44,603 nt of DNA from an uncultured Campylobacter sp. (GTDB lineage Bacteria; Campylobacterota; Campylobacteria; Campylobacterales; Campylobacteraceae): the NCBI RefSeq assembly GCF_938017775.1, contig NZ_CALIIU010000036.1, positions 1 to 44,603 on the forward strand, read 5' to 3'. How positions within the stretch are numbered: the stretch's first letter is position 1; each line of letters starts with the position of its first letter. The position numbers were made by a program, and so were the translations under genes. The notes under the pieces were generated by a model. The model did no database searches. It saw nothing but the letters and a program-made list of their open reading frames with translations, and was not told the origin of the DNA. This document shows, one piece after another, positions 8,302 through 16,166 of this stretch.

Positions 8302-9144
8302 TTACGCCCTTAATTCAGTAATAATTTCAGTTTTAGACGCGTCCGTTGCGCCGTCTAGGATCAGCTCGCCGATGCTTGCCGCGCGAATTAGCCCGCTGCT
8401 TGGATTTTTGACGCTATCGATTGCGCCTTTTACCTCGGCACGGACGTCGCTGTATTCAAACGCCAGCGTCGTATTTATCAGCTCGCAGTCTTGCAAGAGT
8501 AAATTTTGCATATAGCAAAAGCCCTGCAGGCTCTCGATCTTGCAATTTTTCAGCGTTACGTTTTTGGAATTCCAGCCGAAATACTCGCCTGCGATGAAGC
8601 AGTCCTCGACCACGATATTTTCGCAGTTCCAAAACGCGTCCTTGGATAGTAGCTTGGAGTTTTTGATCGTTACGTTTCTGCAGCCGTCGAAGCAGTAATC
8701 CCCGAAGAGCGATAGATTTTCGATGCTTAAGTTTTCGCAATCAAGCCCGAAATACGCGCCTTTTGCGGTGACGTTTTTTAGCGTGACGTCGCTACAGTGC
8801 CACAAGGTCTCCTGTGCGTCGTGAAATTCTACATTTTGCAGCGCGGCATCTTTTACGCGACGAAGCCCCTTGGGCGCGCCGTAGAGGCAGTCTTTTAGCA
8901 CTACGCCGCGGCTATACCAGATCCCTGCGCGCGCGACCTCGTCGAATAAGCAGTCCTGCGCGCGAATGTTTTCGGCATACCAAAACGGATATTTCCACTC
9001 AAATTTACAGTTTTGCGCGACGATATTTGCGCTGTGTTTTAGCGGCGACTCGCCCTCGCCGAAGACGGAATTTTCGATCCGCAGATCCTTTGCGCAAAAC
9101 AGCGCGCGCTCGCCGCTAAAGTGCTTTTGTTTTAATATTTGCAT
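8302..9144 (-). CDS. DUF3737 family right-handed beta-helix protein
   Basis: This 280-residue protein consists of about ten short repeats of the type nVtLKNC.i......W.c.ni, with regularly spaced Asn, Cys and Trp, for example VKNSKLLSKDAFWNCENIVVE-like rungs. The repeats should form a parallel beta-helix. The pattern matches DUF3737, whose function is not known. The start at 9144 has AAGGA before it, and a TATAAT at 9180-9175 places the transcript start near 9168, which excludes the upstream ATG at 9183. There is no signal peptide, so it is probably cytoplasmic. The stop is one base from the malY start, and the pairing with malY suggests a shared function. Confidence 0.8.
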   Translation of the reverse strand: MQILKQKHFSGERALFCAKDLRIENSVFGEGESPLKHSANIVAQNCKFEWKYPFWYAENIRAQDCLFDEVARAGIWYSRGVVLKDCLYGAPKGLRRVKDAALQNVEFHDAQETLWHCSDVTLKNVTAKGAYFGLDCENLSIENLSLFGDYCFDGCRNVTIKNSKLLSKDAFWNCENIVVEDCFIAGEYFGWNSKNVTLKNCKIESLQGFCYMQNLLLQDCELINTTLAFEYSDVRAEVKGAIDSVKNPSSGLIRAASIGELILDGATDASKTEIITELRA

Positions 9145-9174
9145 GGCTTTCCTTAGATTTAAAATTTGCTTCAG

Positions 9175-9180
9175 ATTATA
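9175..9180 (-). promoter_or_regulatory. -10 box of the DUF3737-malY operon
   Basis: TATAAT on the minus strand, 31 bp before the chosen ATG at 9144. The predicted transcript start near 9168 supports that start codon. Confidence 0.5.
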
Positions 9181-9573
9181 CAAGGAATTTCAAAATTCCG
9201 CGTAGCTTGGGTATATGAAATGCGACCGAATTTTAAAAATTTTAAAATTTAAAGGCGGCTAGGGGCTAAATTTGACGCGCATCGGTAGTGGTTACGAAAC
9301 ATATGCAGCGAATGCGCGGCGAATCGCCGCGCGTTTATAAAGGCGTTTTTGTAAACGCCCTAATGAAGCGCGCCTAGATCACTACGGCTATTCGCGTATT
9401 CGTTTAGGCGCCCGTATCTGCCTGCGACGCGCGTCGCCCAAAAGACGTATAAAATTTATCGCAAGCGACGCCTTATAAAATTTGTAAAATTTTCTACAAT
9501 CAACGTGCAAGTTCCCCTAAAGCGTCGTGTCTGAAAAAGCGCAAATTTTACCCCGCGAACAAACGGGATGCGT
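9181..9573. other. Gap with two GC-rich hairpins and no gene
   Basis: No coding region is credible here. GCGCGGC/GCCGCGC (9314-9320 with 9326-9332) and GGCGTTT/AAACGCC (9342-9348 with 9353-9359) form two adjacent hairpins. GGAATTT/AAATTCC also forms an inverted repeat at 9184-9199. The hairpins may end the transcript of the minus-strand gene at 9574, but a T-run is missing. Confidence 0.5.
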
Positions 9574-10053
9574 CTAATGCTCGTGGTGATGCAAATGGAT
9601 GTCTTCGCCGCGGTCTCGATCCGTAGCACGCTTTCGCAGATCAAAATACACAAAAAGCCCGCTAGGCTCGCCATCCTCGTAAATTTCAAGTTTGTAGCGC
9701 ATTACGGCGTGCGTGCACACTGCAACATCAAGCGTCGCTTCATAGCCGTCTGCGCTGCGCTTTAGCGGGAATTCCGCATTGCCCATATTCATACTCACGC
9801 CCGAAATTTTAACGCTCGGATTTTTCAGCTCACGCGAAATTCCGCTTATTTTTAGCTCGTTTGCTCCCGCTTCGATCGGATGGCGCGCTACGCTAAAGAG
9901 CGCCTTCTGCCCGCCCGCGTTAGTCTCGCAGTCCTGTGCGGCTAGATTGCAACCCAGACGCGTCCTTATATCCTTAAATAATGCATCGCTCTCATCCGCG
10001 CCAAATCCCAAAGTAGCGGCGAAAATCAAGCTAAAACGTAGAGCCTTTATCAT
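9574..10053 (-). CDS. Periplasmic protein of unknown function with His-rich C-terminus
   Basis: I do not recognise this 159-residue protein with certainty. A signal peptide ends near residue 19 (FAATLGFGA). Cys35 and Cys42 flank a short loop, and a single Cys lies later in DVAVCTHAV. The middle (about 60-140) looks like an all-beta fold with GVSMNMGNAEFPLK, remotely recalling FixH/YtkA-like periplasmic domains. The tail HLHHHEH could bind a metal. GGATC with the start ATG at 10053 is acceptable. It is transcribed divergently from the yegP-like gene, 116 bp away. A metal-related role is inference. Confidence 0.65.
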   Translation of the reverse strand: MIKALRFSLIFAATLGFGADESDALFKDIRTRLGCNLAAQDCETNAGGQKALFSVARHPIEAGANELKISGISRELKNPSVKISGVSMNMGNAEFPLKRSADGYEATLDVAVCTHAVMRYKLEIYEDGEPSGLFVYFDLRKRATDRDRGEDIHLHHHEH

Positions 10054-10169
10054 TATGATCCTTTGTAAATGAAATTTGTGCGTAATTTTAGCAGAAAATT
10101 CCGCGCCTATTAAAAATATTTATTAAAATTTTAGCTAAAATAATAATATCTTTTACGAAAGGATGAAAA

Positions 10170-10532
10170 ATGGCTGAGTTTTTAATCAAAGACGCCAAGG
10201 ACGGCTGCAAATTCGATCTACTTTATGACGGGCACGTGCTATGTACCTCCGAGGTTTACACGAGCAAGGTCGCTTGCAAAAACGGCATCGAAAGCGTCGC
10301 AAAAAACGCCGCGCTAAATAAGATCGAGGATCAAATCACGGGCGGAGAAAAGCTAAACAATCCGAAATTTGAGCTTTACACCGATAAAGCAGACAAGGTT
10401 CGCTTTCGCCTAACGGCTAGTAACGGACAGATCATCGCCGTTAGTAAGGATTTTGAGGCTAAGGCGGACGCCCTAAAAGTAATAGAGCTTATCGTAAAAC
10501 AGGCCCCGAAAGCCAAGATCAAGGAGGCATAA
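10170..10532 (+). CDS. yegP: YegP-like DUF1508 protein
   Basis: This 120-residue cytosolic protein has two tandem DUF1508 units. The first is about 1-55 (KFDLLYDGHVLCTSEVYTSK, then ACKNGIESV) and the second about 60-112 (NPKFELYTDKADKVRFRL, ASNGQIIAVS). YegP proteins are small alpha/beta homodimers without a settled function; the symbol is by family only. AAGGATG precedes the ATG. Its stop is directly followed by the ATG of the next gene, so the pair forms a coupled two-gene operon. Confidence 0.82.
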   Translation: MAEFLIKDAKDGCKFDLLYDGHVLCTSEVYTSKVACKNGIESVAKNAALNKIEDQITGGEKLNNPKFELYTDKADKVRFRLTASNGQIIAVSKDFEAKADALKVIELIVKQAPKAKIKEA

Positions 10533-10979
10533 ATGGATATAAACGGACTTGTAAATATGGTCTATGCGCTCAAAAGCGATGATAAAAATTTAAGAGAATT
10601 TCAAAGCGGTCCGGTCGCTTTTATCGAAAAATTTCTAGGCGTGGACCTGCCCGACGATCAGATAAATGCGATAATTGCGGGCATCAGTTCAAATTTTTTA
10701 AGCAAAAACGAAAGCGGCGGATCTGGCTCGTTAGGCTTGATGCTGGGCGGACTTTTGGGCGGCGGCGAAGACGTGCAAGCAAACGCTGTCGATAGCAAAG
10801 GCGTAGATTTTAGCGCGCTGATCGGCAAAATCGCAAGCGCCAAGCTCGACCTCAACGGCGACGGTAAAATCGATATTAACGACGCAAGTAGCTTTTTGGG
10901 CGATCTTTTAGGAGGCGGCGCAAACGGCGAAGACAAGGGGTTAAGCTTAGGCAGTCTGCTAAAAACGTTTAAAATTTAA
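10533..10979 (+). CDS. Gly-rich protein with one EF-hand/dockerin-like calcium loop
   Basis: This is a 148-residue protein of unknown function. Residues 1-55 are helical and end in FLGVDLPDDQINAIIAGI. Residues 60-80 are Gly/Ser/Leu-rich (LGLMLGGLLGGGED). A canonical 12-residue calcium loop follows at 106-117, DLNGDGKIDIND, with Asp or Asn at positions 1, 3, 5, 9 and 12. A second Gly-rich stretch lies at 124-135. No signal peptide is seen. The start ATG directly abuts the yegP stop. One dockerin-like loop alone does not prove a cellulosome-type function. Confidence 0.75.
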   Translation: MDINGLVNMVYALKSDDKNLREFQSGPVAFIEKFLGVDLPDDQINAIIAGISSNFLSKNESGGSGSLGLMLGGLLGGGEDVQANAVDSKGVDFSALIGKIASAKLDLNGDGKIDINDASSFLGDLLGGGANGEDKGLSLGSLLKTFKI

Positions 10980-11476
10980 ACGAGCTAAATTTCAAACGCA
11001 GGCCGGATTTTGCGCGGCGATGTTTAAATTTACGGCGCGCTATTTTAATCCGTGCCTGCGTACTACGGCGCTCGCGTGGAAGGTTTAAATTTGCGCTGCA
11101 TTGCGTACGAGGCATTGAGTTTAAGCAAAACGAGCTTAAATTTATAGCCAGCGAGACGGCATTGAATTTAAGCCGCTTCTTTGTAGCATTTTATTTATGC
11201 TGCCTCGGCAGAGCGCCCTGCTCCGCTCTTTTGATCGCCCATATTGAGCTAAAACAACCACAAACTCTGCTTTAAATTTTATCTTTGCTCTTTAACGTCC
11301 GCTTTAAATTTAGTCGCTCTTTGACTCCGTTTTATTTTACCGCCCATTCAAATGCCCGCACAGCGCGCCATAGTATATCGTCGAATTTCATCAAAATTTT
11401 AAAAACGGCTATAAATTAAGCGTGAAAGAGTTCGCCTAAAAAGGATATATTTTATTTCTATTTACTGTTTAGGTAG
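10980..11476. other. Gap without a recognised gene
   Basis: About 500 bp of mixed sequence rich in TTTAAATTT words. I see no gene, no terminator with a T-run, and no repeat longer than these words. The right end is T-rich and leads into the small RNA promoter. Confidence 0.5.
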
Positions 11477-11482
11477 TATAAT
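11477..11482 (+). promoter_or_regulatory. -10 box of a candidate small RNA
   Basis: TATAAT behind a T-rich stretch (TTTTATTTCTATTTACTG). No ORF follows before the terminator at 11521-11551, so the short transcript would be non-coding. Confidence 0.55.
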
Positions 11483-11488
11483 CGTCCT

Positions 11489-11551
11489 TGTCCGACAAGA
11501 TAAAACCTCCTTTTTGTATGAAGCCCGAGTTTAAAAGCTTGGGCTTTTTTT
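11489..11551 (+). ncRNA. Candidate small RNA with CCUCCUUUUU motif upstream of moaC
   Basis: A promoter at 11477-11482 and an intrinsic terminator at 11521-11551 bracket about 63 nt. A second -10 box after the terminator serves moaC, so the short transcript stands alone. The unpaired part contains AAAACCTCCTTTTTG (11503-11517), complementary to a strong Shine-Dalgarno sequence. This is typical of sRNAs that block translation starts. A leader or attenuator of moaC is the alternative, but the separate moaC promoter speaks against it. I match it to no named family. Confidence 0.55.
11521..11551 (+). terminator. Intrinsic terminator of the candidate small RNA
   Basis: AAGCCCGAG (11521-11529) pairs with CTTGGGCTT (11538-11546), nine pairs including one G-U, around an 8-nt loop. 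Seven T follow from 11545. It lies directly before the moaC promoter. Confidence 0.85.
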
Positions 11552-11564
11552 ATGCCCGAAATTC

Positions 11565-11573
11565 TGCTATAAT
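11565..11573 (+). promoter_or_regulatory. Extended -10 promoter of moaC
   Basis: TGCTATAAT starts 14 bp after the small RNA terminator. The predicted start is near 11580, about 20 nt before the moaC ATG at 11600. Confidence 0.65.
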
Positions 11574-11599
11574 CCCGCCAAAAACTGCAAGGAAATTTT

Positions 11600-12070
11600 A
11601 TGCTTTCACATATCGACGAAAACAATATGCCGCGCATGGTGGATGTCGGCGCCAAGGATGATAGCGAACGCGTAGCCACCGCTAGCGGCATCATACGAAT
11701 GAGTGCGGAGGCGTTTGCCGCCGTCAAGCAAAACACGGCCAAAAAAGGCCCGGTGCTTCAAACCGCCGTCGTTGCCGCGATAATGGGCGCTAAAAAGACG
11801 AGCGAACTCATACCAATGACCCATCCGCTTATGATTACTTCGATTAAAACAGACATTGAGGAGCTTGCGAGCGAGTGCGCGTTTAAGCTTTTCGTAACGG
11901 TAAAAATCACGGGCAAAACCGGTGTCGAGATGGAGGCGCTAACGGGCGTGAGCGTGGGGCTGCTGACGATTTACGATATGCTAAAAGCGATAGATAAATC
12001 GATGCAGATTACCGACATCGTGCTGCAACGCAAAGAGGGGGGCAAGAGTGGCGTGTATATTAGGGGCTGA
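11600..12070 (+). CDS. moaC: Cyclic pyranopterin monophosphate synthase MoaC
   Basis: This 156-residue cytosolic enzyme makes cyclic pyranopterin monophosphate in the first stage of molybdenum cofactor synthesis, acting with MoaA. The sequence is typical along its whole length: MVDVGAKD near the N-terminus, AAIMGAKKTSELIPMTHPL (about 55-73), then GVEMEALTGVSVGLLTIYDM. The His, Lys, Glu and Asp residues of the active site lie in these blocks. AAGGA precedes the ATG. The product would serve the two Mo reductases encoded at 20582 and 29907. Its 3' end overlaps the next gene by 23 bases. Confidence 0.96.
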   Translation: MLSHIDENNMPRMVDVGAKDDSERVATASGIIRMSAEAFAAVKQNTAKKGPVLQTAVVAAIMGAKKTSELIPMTHPLMITSIKTDIEELASECAFKLFVTVKITGKTGVEMEALTGVSVGLLTIYDMLKAIDKSMQITDIVLQRKEGGKSGVYIRG

Positions 12071-12308
12071 AAAGCCCAAAATCGACTATCCACTCTTTTG
12101 GGAATACAAAGTAGTCCTAGACGCGACTACCCAAAAGCGCGAGCAGATCGATGAAATTTTAAAGGGCGAAGATTACAAAATAGACTTTTCGCGCTTTTCA
12201 AACGGCGGCAAATATATGAGCTTCAACGTAAGCGTTTTCGTCAAGGACGACTTGCATCGAAACGAAATTTTCGAGCGCTTAAAAGCCCACTTTAAATATG
12301 TATTGTGA
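12048..12308 (+). CDS. DUF493 (YbeD-like) small protein
   Basis: This 86-residue protein matches the DUF493/YbeD family: IDYPLFWEYKVVLDATT, followed by a beta-alpha-beta ACT-like fold ending in FERLKAHFKYVL. The GTG at 12048 overlaps moaC by 23 bases; no ATG lies close to the conserved part, so GTG or a nearby alternative must be used. C. jejuni, as I recall, has the same order moaC - DUF493 - long helical protein. No biochemical role is established. Confidence 0.8.
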   Translation: MACILGAEKPKIDYPLFWEYKVVLDATTQKREQIDEILKGEDYKIDFSRFSNGGKYMSFNVSVFVKDDLHRNEIFERLKAHFKYVL

Positions 12309-12319
12309 CAGGAGATGAA

Positions 12320-13579
12320 ATGAAAGAAGCAATAATCAAAAAATTCGGCGCCGATCTTGCACAAATCAGCGGCGAGGAGCTGGCGGCCTGCGTGCAAAAT
12401 TTAGCTTTTGAACAGAGCCTGAAGGCTCTACGCGGACTTAGCGAAGATGCTAAAAGCGCTAAAAGCGCCGAGCTCGTCTTAAGCTTTGCCGCCGAGCTTA
12501 ACGAAACAGGAGCGCTAAAAGACGCCTCCTCCGAAGCGCTAATCGAAGGGGTAAAAAAGGCGCTGTGCGACGAGGACGAGCAGGCTCTTTACAAGCTCAT
12601 CTACGACTACGACGATCTGCGCAAAAAGATCGCTTGTAAGCAAAAGGCGATTAAAACCCTTGTTTTGCGCAGCTACGATGATCTGGATACTGCGCTGCAA
12701 AACGCAAGCGAAACAGAGCTAAAAGAGCGCATAGGCTCGGCGCTACAGCGAGCGATCGCGAGCAAGCTTCCGCTTGCGGACGTACTTAAAGAAGCAAGCG
12801 AACTGGCCTTCATAAGCGTGCTCGAAAGCGGAACCGACATCGAGGACACCGCGCACGAGACGGCTAAAAACATCGCATTTTCGGCTATCGGCGACGGGGA
12901 ATTTACGAAATTCCGCACTAAAGAAATTTCAAAAATCATCATAAATCGCGCGATTTTCGTCGCAAACGAGAGCAAAAATACCGCCTCTGCGCTGATTAGA
13001 GGCGCGATTTTAGGCTGCTACGACGGCATAAACAAAGCCGCCGAAAGATACCGCGACGAGCTAAGTTTCTCGCCAGCAAGCGACGCACAGAGCTTAGAGA
13101 ACGAAAGACTTCAAATTTCGCAGATGAGCGAGCTATTTAGCGCGGTTTTAAGCGATGCGGTCGCAAGCTCGGAGGAGCCCGCTAAAAGCGAAATCGCCAA
13201 GATCGCCGATGAAGAATTCGGCGGCTATTTGACTAAATTTAGAAAAATTTCAAGCGATCTTGCCGAGCAACTAAGCGCCAAAATCGGTGAGATCGAGCTT
13301 GGCGAGCGCGCAAAAAAGGCGAGCGCCAAAGCGCGCGAAATCACTCAAGAGCTGAGCCAAAAAAGCGCCAAAATCATCGAAAACCTCGATCTGGACGAGA
13401 AACTGGACGCAATCAAAAAAGAGCTTAGCGAGTTTGAAAAGAAGATGAGCCAAAAATTTGCTGAGCTAAAAAGCTCCGACGTCGCCAAAAACGTAAGCGA
13501 AAGGGCGCGTGAGATGAGCGCTAAGGCTTACGAGGCCGCAAAAGAGACGATCGCCAAGCTAAAGTCCAAAAAGGACTAA
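12320..13579 (+). CDS. Long helical protein of unknown function
   Basis: This 419-residue protein is rich in Ala, Glu, Lys and Ser and almost wholly alpha-helical by composition. Residues from about 320 to the end form a heptad-like charged stretch (SAKAREITQELSQKSAKI, LKSSDVAKNVSERAREM), suggesting a coiled coil. No signal peptide or membrane helix is seen. The start at 12320 follows AGGAG with a 5-nt gap; a GTG at 12305 would overlap the DUF493 stop and lacks such a site. It is third in the moaC operon. I know no domain name for it, and similarity to a C. jejuni gene in the same place is from memory only. Confidence 0.75.
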   Translation: MKEAIIKKFGADLAQISGEELAACVQNLAFEQSLKALRGLSEDAKSAKSAELVLSFAAELNETGALKDASSEALIEGVKKALCDEDEQALYKLIYDYDDLRKKIACKQKAIKTLVLRSYDDLDTALQNASETELKERIGSALQRAIASKLPLADVLKEASELAFISVLESGTDIEDTAHETAKNIAFSAIGDGEFTKFRTKEISKIIINRAIFVANESKNTASALIRGAILGCYDGINKAAERYRDELSFSPASDAQSLENERLQISQMSELFSAVLSDAVASSEEPAKSEIAKIADEEFGGYLTKFRKISSDLAEQLSAKIGEIELGERAKKASAKAREITQELSQKSAKIIENLDLDEKLDAIKKELSEFEKKMSQKFAELKSSDVAKNVSERAREMSAKAYEAAKETIAKLKSKKD

Positions 13580-14698
13580 ATGGGCGCTGCAGAGGTAAAA
13601 TCCCTAGCGGTAAACACTCAGCGCTCGCTGCTTTATGTTGCATAATTTACTCGCTTGCCTTAAAGTCCGCACCCTCCAAATAATGGAGCTTTCGTTAGAG
13701 TTTGCAAGGTCTGCGCAGAATTCTTTATGCGCTTTAACGGCGCTGTAAAATTCCATGCTGATAAAGAATTTTACGAATTTTGCATAGCTAAATTTAGATA
13801 TGCGCTGCAAAATTCCGTGCCGCCAAAAATCCTACGGCGATGCGAGACCCCGGTCCAACCAAATCTTGCCGCAGTGATAAAATTCTAAGTGCAAAATTTT
13901 ATAGCTGTCAGAGCATATATAAAATTCCAAAAACGGCGCGGATTTTTAAGCTTGAAAATTTCATCACGTAGATTTGCGTAGCAGAATTTTAAAATTCTAA
14001 ACGCGTAAAATTTTAAAATTCCATCCAAAATGATACAGTGCGGTTTGCAGTTTGAAATTTTATCCCGCTACGCACAAATGGAATTCCGCGAGATAAATTC
14101 TATGAAAAGGCATCTTGGCGTTTGGCATTTCTACGATCATTTCAATTCTAATAAAACGCGATTCCGCTACAGCGTAAGATGCGATGTGAGGAGCTACCAC
14201 TAAGCTAACAATTAGAATTTTGCATTGCAAAGATTAGCGCGACTCACCTCAAATCATAGCGACATCCGAGCCCATTTTATCGCGCGATTTGATTGTGCAA
14301 ATTTCAAATTGCTTTTATCTGCTCAAACCGAGCGCTTAGTGCAAATAAAATTCCGCTAGCTTTTGTAGCCTACGCTACGTAAATTTAAAAGCTGTACCCC
14401 CCCCCCCCTACTCTATTTAGGCGCAGAGGTGCTTTGTTTATGCAGCGCCGCGCTTGGATAAACCCACTATTTTTACATAGCAATGCCTAATTTACGCCAC
14501 GATAAAATTCTGCGAAATCACCGCTAAATTTTATCGCTAAATTACAAAGCCCAATCCTATTTTAAAGGCGACGGGCGTCCTTAAATTTTACGGCAAATTC
14601 CAAATAGATCGCGCCTGCAAAATCCGGCAATCCAAAATAAAATTCTAAAAATTTAACCAAATTTCGCTAAAATCGCCGCAAAATTTCAAGGAGAAAAG
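13580..14698. other. 1.1-kb island without a gene, dense in RAATTY words
   Basis: No plausible gene was found. The DNA is packed with AAATTC, GAATTC, GAATTT and AAATTT words, often as mirror pairs such as GAATTTTAAAATTC near 13985. A 12-C tract lies at 14397-14408. The short minus frame at 13604-13810 has a low-complexity translation and no ribosome site. The stretch may be decayed coding sequence or a repeat-rich spacer. Confidence 0.6.
14397..14408. repeat. Homopolymer tract of 12 C
   Basis: Twelve C in a row, the length at which Campylobacter poly-G/C tracts slip and switch genes. All frames around it stop within a few codons on both strands, so it does not lie in an intact gene. It could be a relic of a phase-variable gene or affect the spacing of an unseen promoter. 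The first six bases of the window are also all C. Confidence 0.9.
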
Positions 14699-15508
14699 AT
14701 GAAAAAATTAGCTCTTTTAATATCTTTTGCTGCGATGATGATTTTTACCGGCTGCGCGAGTACCACGCAAGGCGGCGCCGTAGGCATCGACCGCTCGCAA
14801 TTCATCACCGTAAGCGAAGCTGAAATGGATCAAAGTGCCGCGCTTGCCTACAGGCAGATTACCGCCCAAGCAAACGCCAAACATGTCCTAAATACCGATA
14901 AAAAGCTAACTGATCGCGTTAGAGGCATCTCGAAGCGCCTAATCGCTCAAGTCGGCGCATTTCGCAAAGACGCACTGAAATGGAACTGGCAGGTAAACGT
15001 AATCAACGACCCTACGATCAATGCTTGGTGTATGCCTGGCGGTCGCATCGTCGTATATACTGGCATCATCGAAAAACTAAAGCTTACCGATGCCGAGCTG
15101 GCTGCTATTTTGGGGCACGAGATGTCGCACGCACTGCGCGAACACAGTCGCGAGCGAGCCTCGACTGAACAGATGAAAGATGTCGGTATCGCCGTAGCAA
15201 GCTCTGCAGCAGGGCTTGGAGATCTGGGCTCAGCGGCTTTGAACATGGCGGCTCAATACACATTCACACTGCCGTTTTCGCGCACACATGAGACGGAGGC
15301 TGATCTGATGGGCGCCGAGCTGATGGCACGCGCAGGATATGATCCGAGGGCGGCGATAAATGTCTGGGAGAAGATGAACAAGCTAAATGAGAGCCATCCA
15401 CTTAAATTTATGTCCACACACCCTTCAAACGACGATCGCATCGCCGATCTAAAAGAGGTGATGCCGAAAGTCTTGCCGCTTTACGAGGCTGCCACAAGAA
15501 ATAGATAG
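14699..15508 (+). CDS. M48 family metalloprotease lipoprotein (LoiP/YggG-like)
   Basis: This 269-residue zinc protease is directed to the periplasm. The signal ends in lipobox FTGC, giving lipidated Cys19. The zinc site HEMSH is at 140-144, and the third ligand Glu lies in ETEADLMG at about 200. The length is normal for single-domain M48 proteins such as YggG/LoiP, which degrade misfolded envelope proteins. An AAGGAG precedes the ATG, and CTAAAAT about 30 bp upstream may be the -10 box. It stands alone between two gene-free stretches. Inner or outer membrane location is not decidable here. Confidence 0.9.
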   Translation: MKKLALLISFAAMMIFTGCASTTQGGAVGIDRSQFITVSEAEMDQSAALAYRQITAQANAKHVLNTDKKLTDRVRGISKRLIAQVGAFRKDALKWNWQVNVINDPTINAWCMPGGRIVVYTGIIEKLKLTDAELAAILGHEMSHALREHSRERASTEQMKDVGIAVASSAAGLGDLGSAALNMAAQYTFTLPFSRTHETEADLMGAELMARAGYDPRAAINVWEKMNKLNESHPLKFMSTHPSNDDRIADLKEVMPKVLPLYEAATRNR

Positions 15509-16122
15509 TCTTGCGATTTAAAATTTCGCAAGAGCTTGCGCGCTAAGGTTTTTTAAGTAGCAGGTTTTATCGTCGCATTTAAATTTCTTAATGGGCTTGT
15601 GCGTGGCGCTAGGATTATCCGCCGCCGCGCATAAGCTCTATTGCGATAAAATCTCGCTAAGACAAAGACCTGCCGCAGCGCGAAATTTTAAATTACCGCA
15701 AAATTCCATTAACACGCGCGATAAATATAATCCGCACCGAGACAAAATTTCATTTCAAAACGCAAGCGCTGGACGAAATTCCGTCGCATAGAAAGCCGAA
15801 ATGTCTGTCGCTACAGAATTCTACGGCGCGAAATTTTACGATTTTAAGCACGATTAAATTTAGAGCAAAATTCTACTCCTTTGGACGCAGATAGAATTTC
15901 GCTGCGGCCGTATACAAATGAAATTTTGCAGCCGCAGCCCAGTATGAAAATAAAATTTATTCAGCCGAGTAGTAGAATTTAGCGCTATTTTGCGTAGCGA
16001 GAGGTTTCGCGCGGGCAGATGAAATTTTACGCGATAAAAGGAGTAAAATTTCAACTCCGCAGAATTCTACGCACGGGCGCGAGGTATTTTCCGCGCCTTT
16101 TGGATTTTAAAGCGTTTTTAGA
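15509..16122. other. Gene-free stretch rich in AAATTT/GAATTC words
   Basis: About 600 bp with no credible gene. Frames such as 15860-16054 (-) translate to Phe/Lys/Asn-rich low-complexity strings caused by the AT words. The composition equals that of the 13580-14698 island. Confidence 0.55.
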
Positions 16123-16128
16123 TATAAT
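16123..16128 (+). promoter_or_regulatory. -10 box of the CorC/HlyC-type gene
   Basis: TATAAT behind the T-rich GCGTTTTTAGA. The start would lie near 16135, giving a leader of about 32 nt. Confidence 0.55.
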
Positions 16129-16166
16129 CATAAATATTTATTTTTAAATTTCAAAGGATAAGAAAT

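Noticed and set aside
7557..8321. Plus-strand frame of 254 codons
   Set aside because: Antisense to malY; Arg/Ala/Leu-rich shadow without ribosome site.
13604..13810. Minus-strand frame of 68 codons
   Set aside because: Phe/Lys/Ser-rich translation produced by AAATTT-type words; no start signal.
15860..16054. Minus-strand frame of 64 codons
   Set aside because: Same low-complexity origin in a repeat-rich gap.
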